Positions 14,634 to 15,055 of a stretch of DNA of 15,055 nucleotides are shown here, piece after piece. The notes under the pieces were generated by a model, which ran no database searches, was not told where the DNA came from, and saw only the letters and a program-made list of their open reading frames with translations. This stretch comes from Limnohabitans sp. (GTDB lineage: Bacteria > Pseudomonadota > Gammaproteobacteria > Burkholderiales > Burkholderiaceae_C). The stretch covers positions 1 to 15,055 of the forward strand of contig SHXP01000024.1 of assembly GCA_009693225.1 (NCBI GenBank). The letters run 5' to 3'. Numbering within the stretch: the first letter of the stretch is position 1; the number at the start of each line of letters is the position of its first letter. Made by a program: the position numbers and the translations under genes.

Positions 14634-15055
14634 TCAGCGGCTGTGGTTCCAGTGGGTCAGCCAATTGGCTTTGTAGCTTTCTGCCAGACCGGAGGATTTC
14701 AACACCAGCAGGTTTTCTGCATTACGTGTTTGCGCTGAATTGGTGAAATTGAAGCTGCCGGTGATCACCAGTTCACCGTCTACCACGATGACCTTGTTGT
14801 GCGCGATCGCATGACCGGCATCAAGTCACAAGGGAATTTGCTGACCCTGTAACAACTCTGTGACATAGCGATTGGTCGCATCGGTTTTCGCGTCAATCAA
14901 GACCTTGACCACCACGCCTCTGGCCTGCGCTCTGAGCAGGGCCTGAGCAATGCCGTTATGCGTGAAGCCGTAAGCCTGCACCAGCACCTCGGTCAGGCTT
15001 TTGTCTATCACGTCAATCACTGCGGCAGCAATGTCTGCGGGCGGTGTGAAATAAA
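14634..15055 (-). pseudogene. phospholipase D-like (Nuc-type, single HKD) protein gene, interrupted by an in-frame TGA; N-terminus outside window
   Basis: Read leftward from the window edge, the frame gives YFTPPADIAAAVIDVI and a region with LVQAYGFTHNGIAQALL, then a TGA at 14826-14828 after LLQGQQIPL. In the same frame the protein continues LDAGHAIAHNKVMVVDGE, GSFNFTNSAQTRNAENLLVL and stops with TGA at 14634-14636. The HNKVMVVDG segment is the HKD motif of the phospholipase D superfamily, and the single motif plus order of segments matches Nuc/EndA-like nucleases or phosphodiesterases that dimerise to form one active site and often carry a signal peptide. In relatives this position is commonly arginine (IPVRID), so a single CGA to TGA change is the simplest explanation. 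The stop removes the catalytic HKD motif, so the product should be inactive unless read through. A sequencing error cannot be excluded. Confidence 0.8.

Noticed and set aside
1244..14815. GCGATCGC octamers (near 1244, 7165 and 14812), as in the cyanobacterial HIP1 element
   Set aside because: Only a few copies in 15 kb, and the gene content is clearly betaproteobacterial; chance occurrence is likely.

Overview
The window looks like a chromosomal segment of a betaproteobacterium, most likely of the order Burkholderiales. This rests on the pyruvate dehydrogenase operon with a lipoyl domain fused to the E3 subunit, the homodimeric E1, the divergent FixL/DctB-like kinase with FixJ-like regulator followed by folD, the class 2 dihydroorotate dehydrogenase, and the style of the IS5-family transposase tail. 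The assignment comes from protein character alone and is not a species call.

Left edge (1-663): the 3' end of an IS5-family insertion sequence, with transposase C-terminus, non-coding tail and right inverted repeat, lies directly against the C-terminal remnant of a flavin-containing monooxygenase gene. This part looks more AT-rich than the rest. The junction reads in frame from IS tail sequence into the monooxygenase remnant. A short run of 7-bp repeats fills the gap before the next gene.

Central metabolic operon (664-6642, minus strand): aceE-aceF-lpdA encode the three subunits of the pyruvate dehydrogenase complex, which converts pyruvate to acetyl-CoA. Both E2 and E3 carry an N-terminal lipoyl domain and a long Ala/Pro-rich linker.

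Divergent from aceE (6744-12835, plus strand): a membrane-bound PAS histidine kinase, a FixJ/NarL-type response regulator, folD (one-carbon metabolism) and an M3 oligopeptidase (prlC/opdA type) follow with gaps of 32, 4 and 5 nt, as one probable operon. The roughly 100-bp region between aceE and the kinase holds a good sigma70-like promoter and two small palindromes. It is where the two-component system could plausibly act on itself or on the aceE operon.

Right part (12811-15055): rpiA (minus) overlaps the 3' end of the peptidase gene by 25 bp and is divergent from pyrD (plus) with only 37 bp between the chosen starts. pyrD converges on a phospholipase D-like (Nuc-type) gene that runs off the right edge and carries an in-frame TGA just before its HKD motif, so it is probably a recent pseudogene.

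Most of the window is ordinary housekeeping content. The points worth a second look are the precise IS/monooxygenase junction, the single-codon lesion in the nuclease-like gene, and the uncharacterised two-component system facing the pyruvate dehydrogenase operon. I saw no tRNA, rRNA, CRISPR array, phage genes or clear intrinsic terminator.
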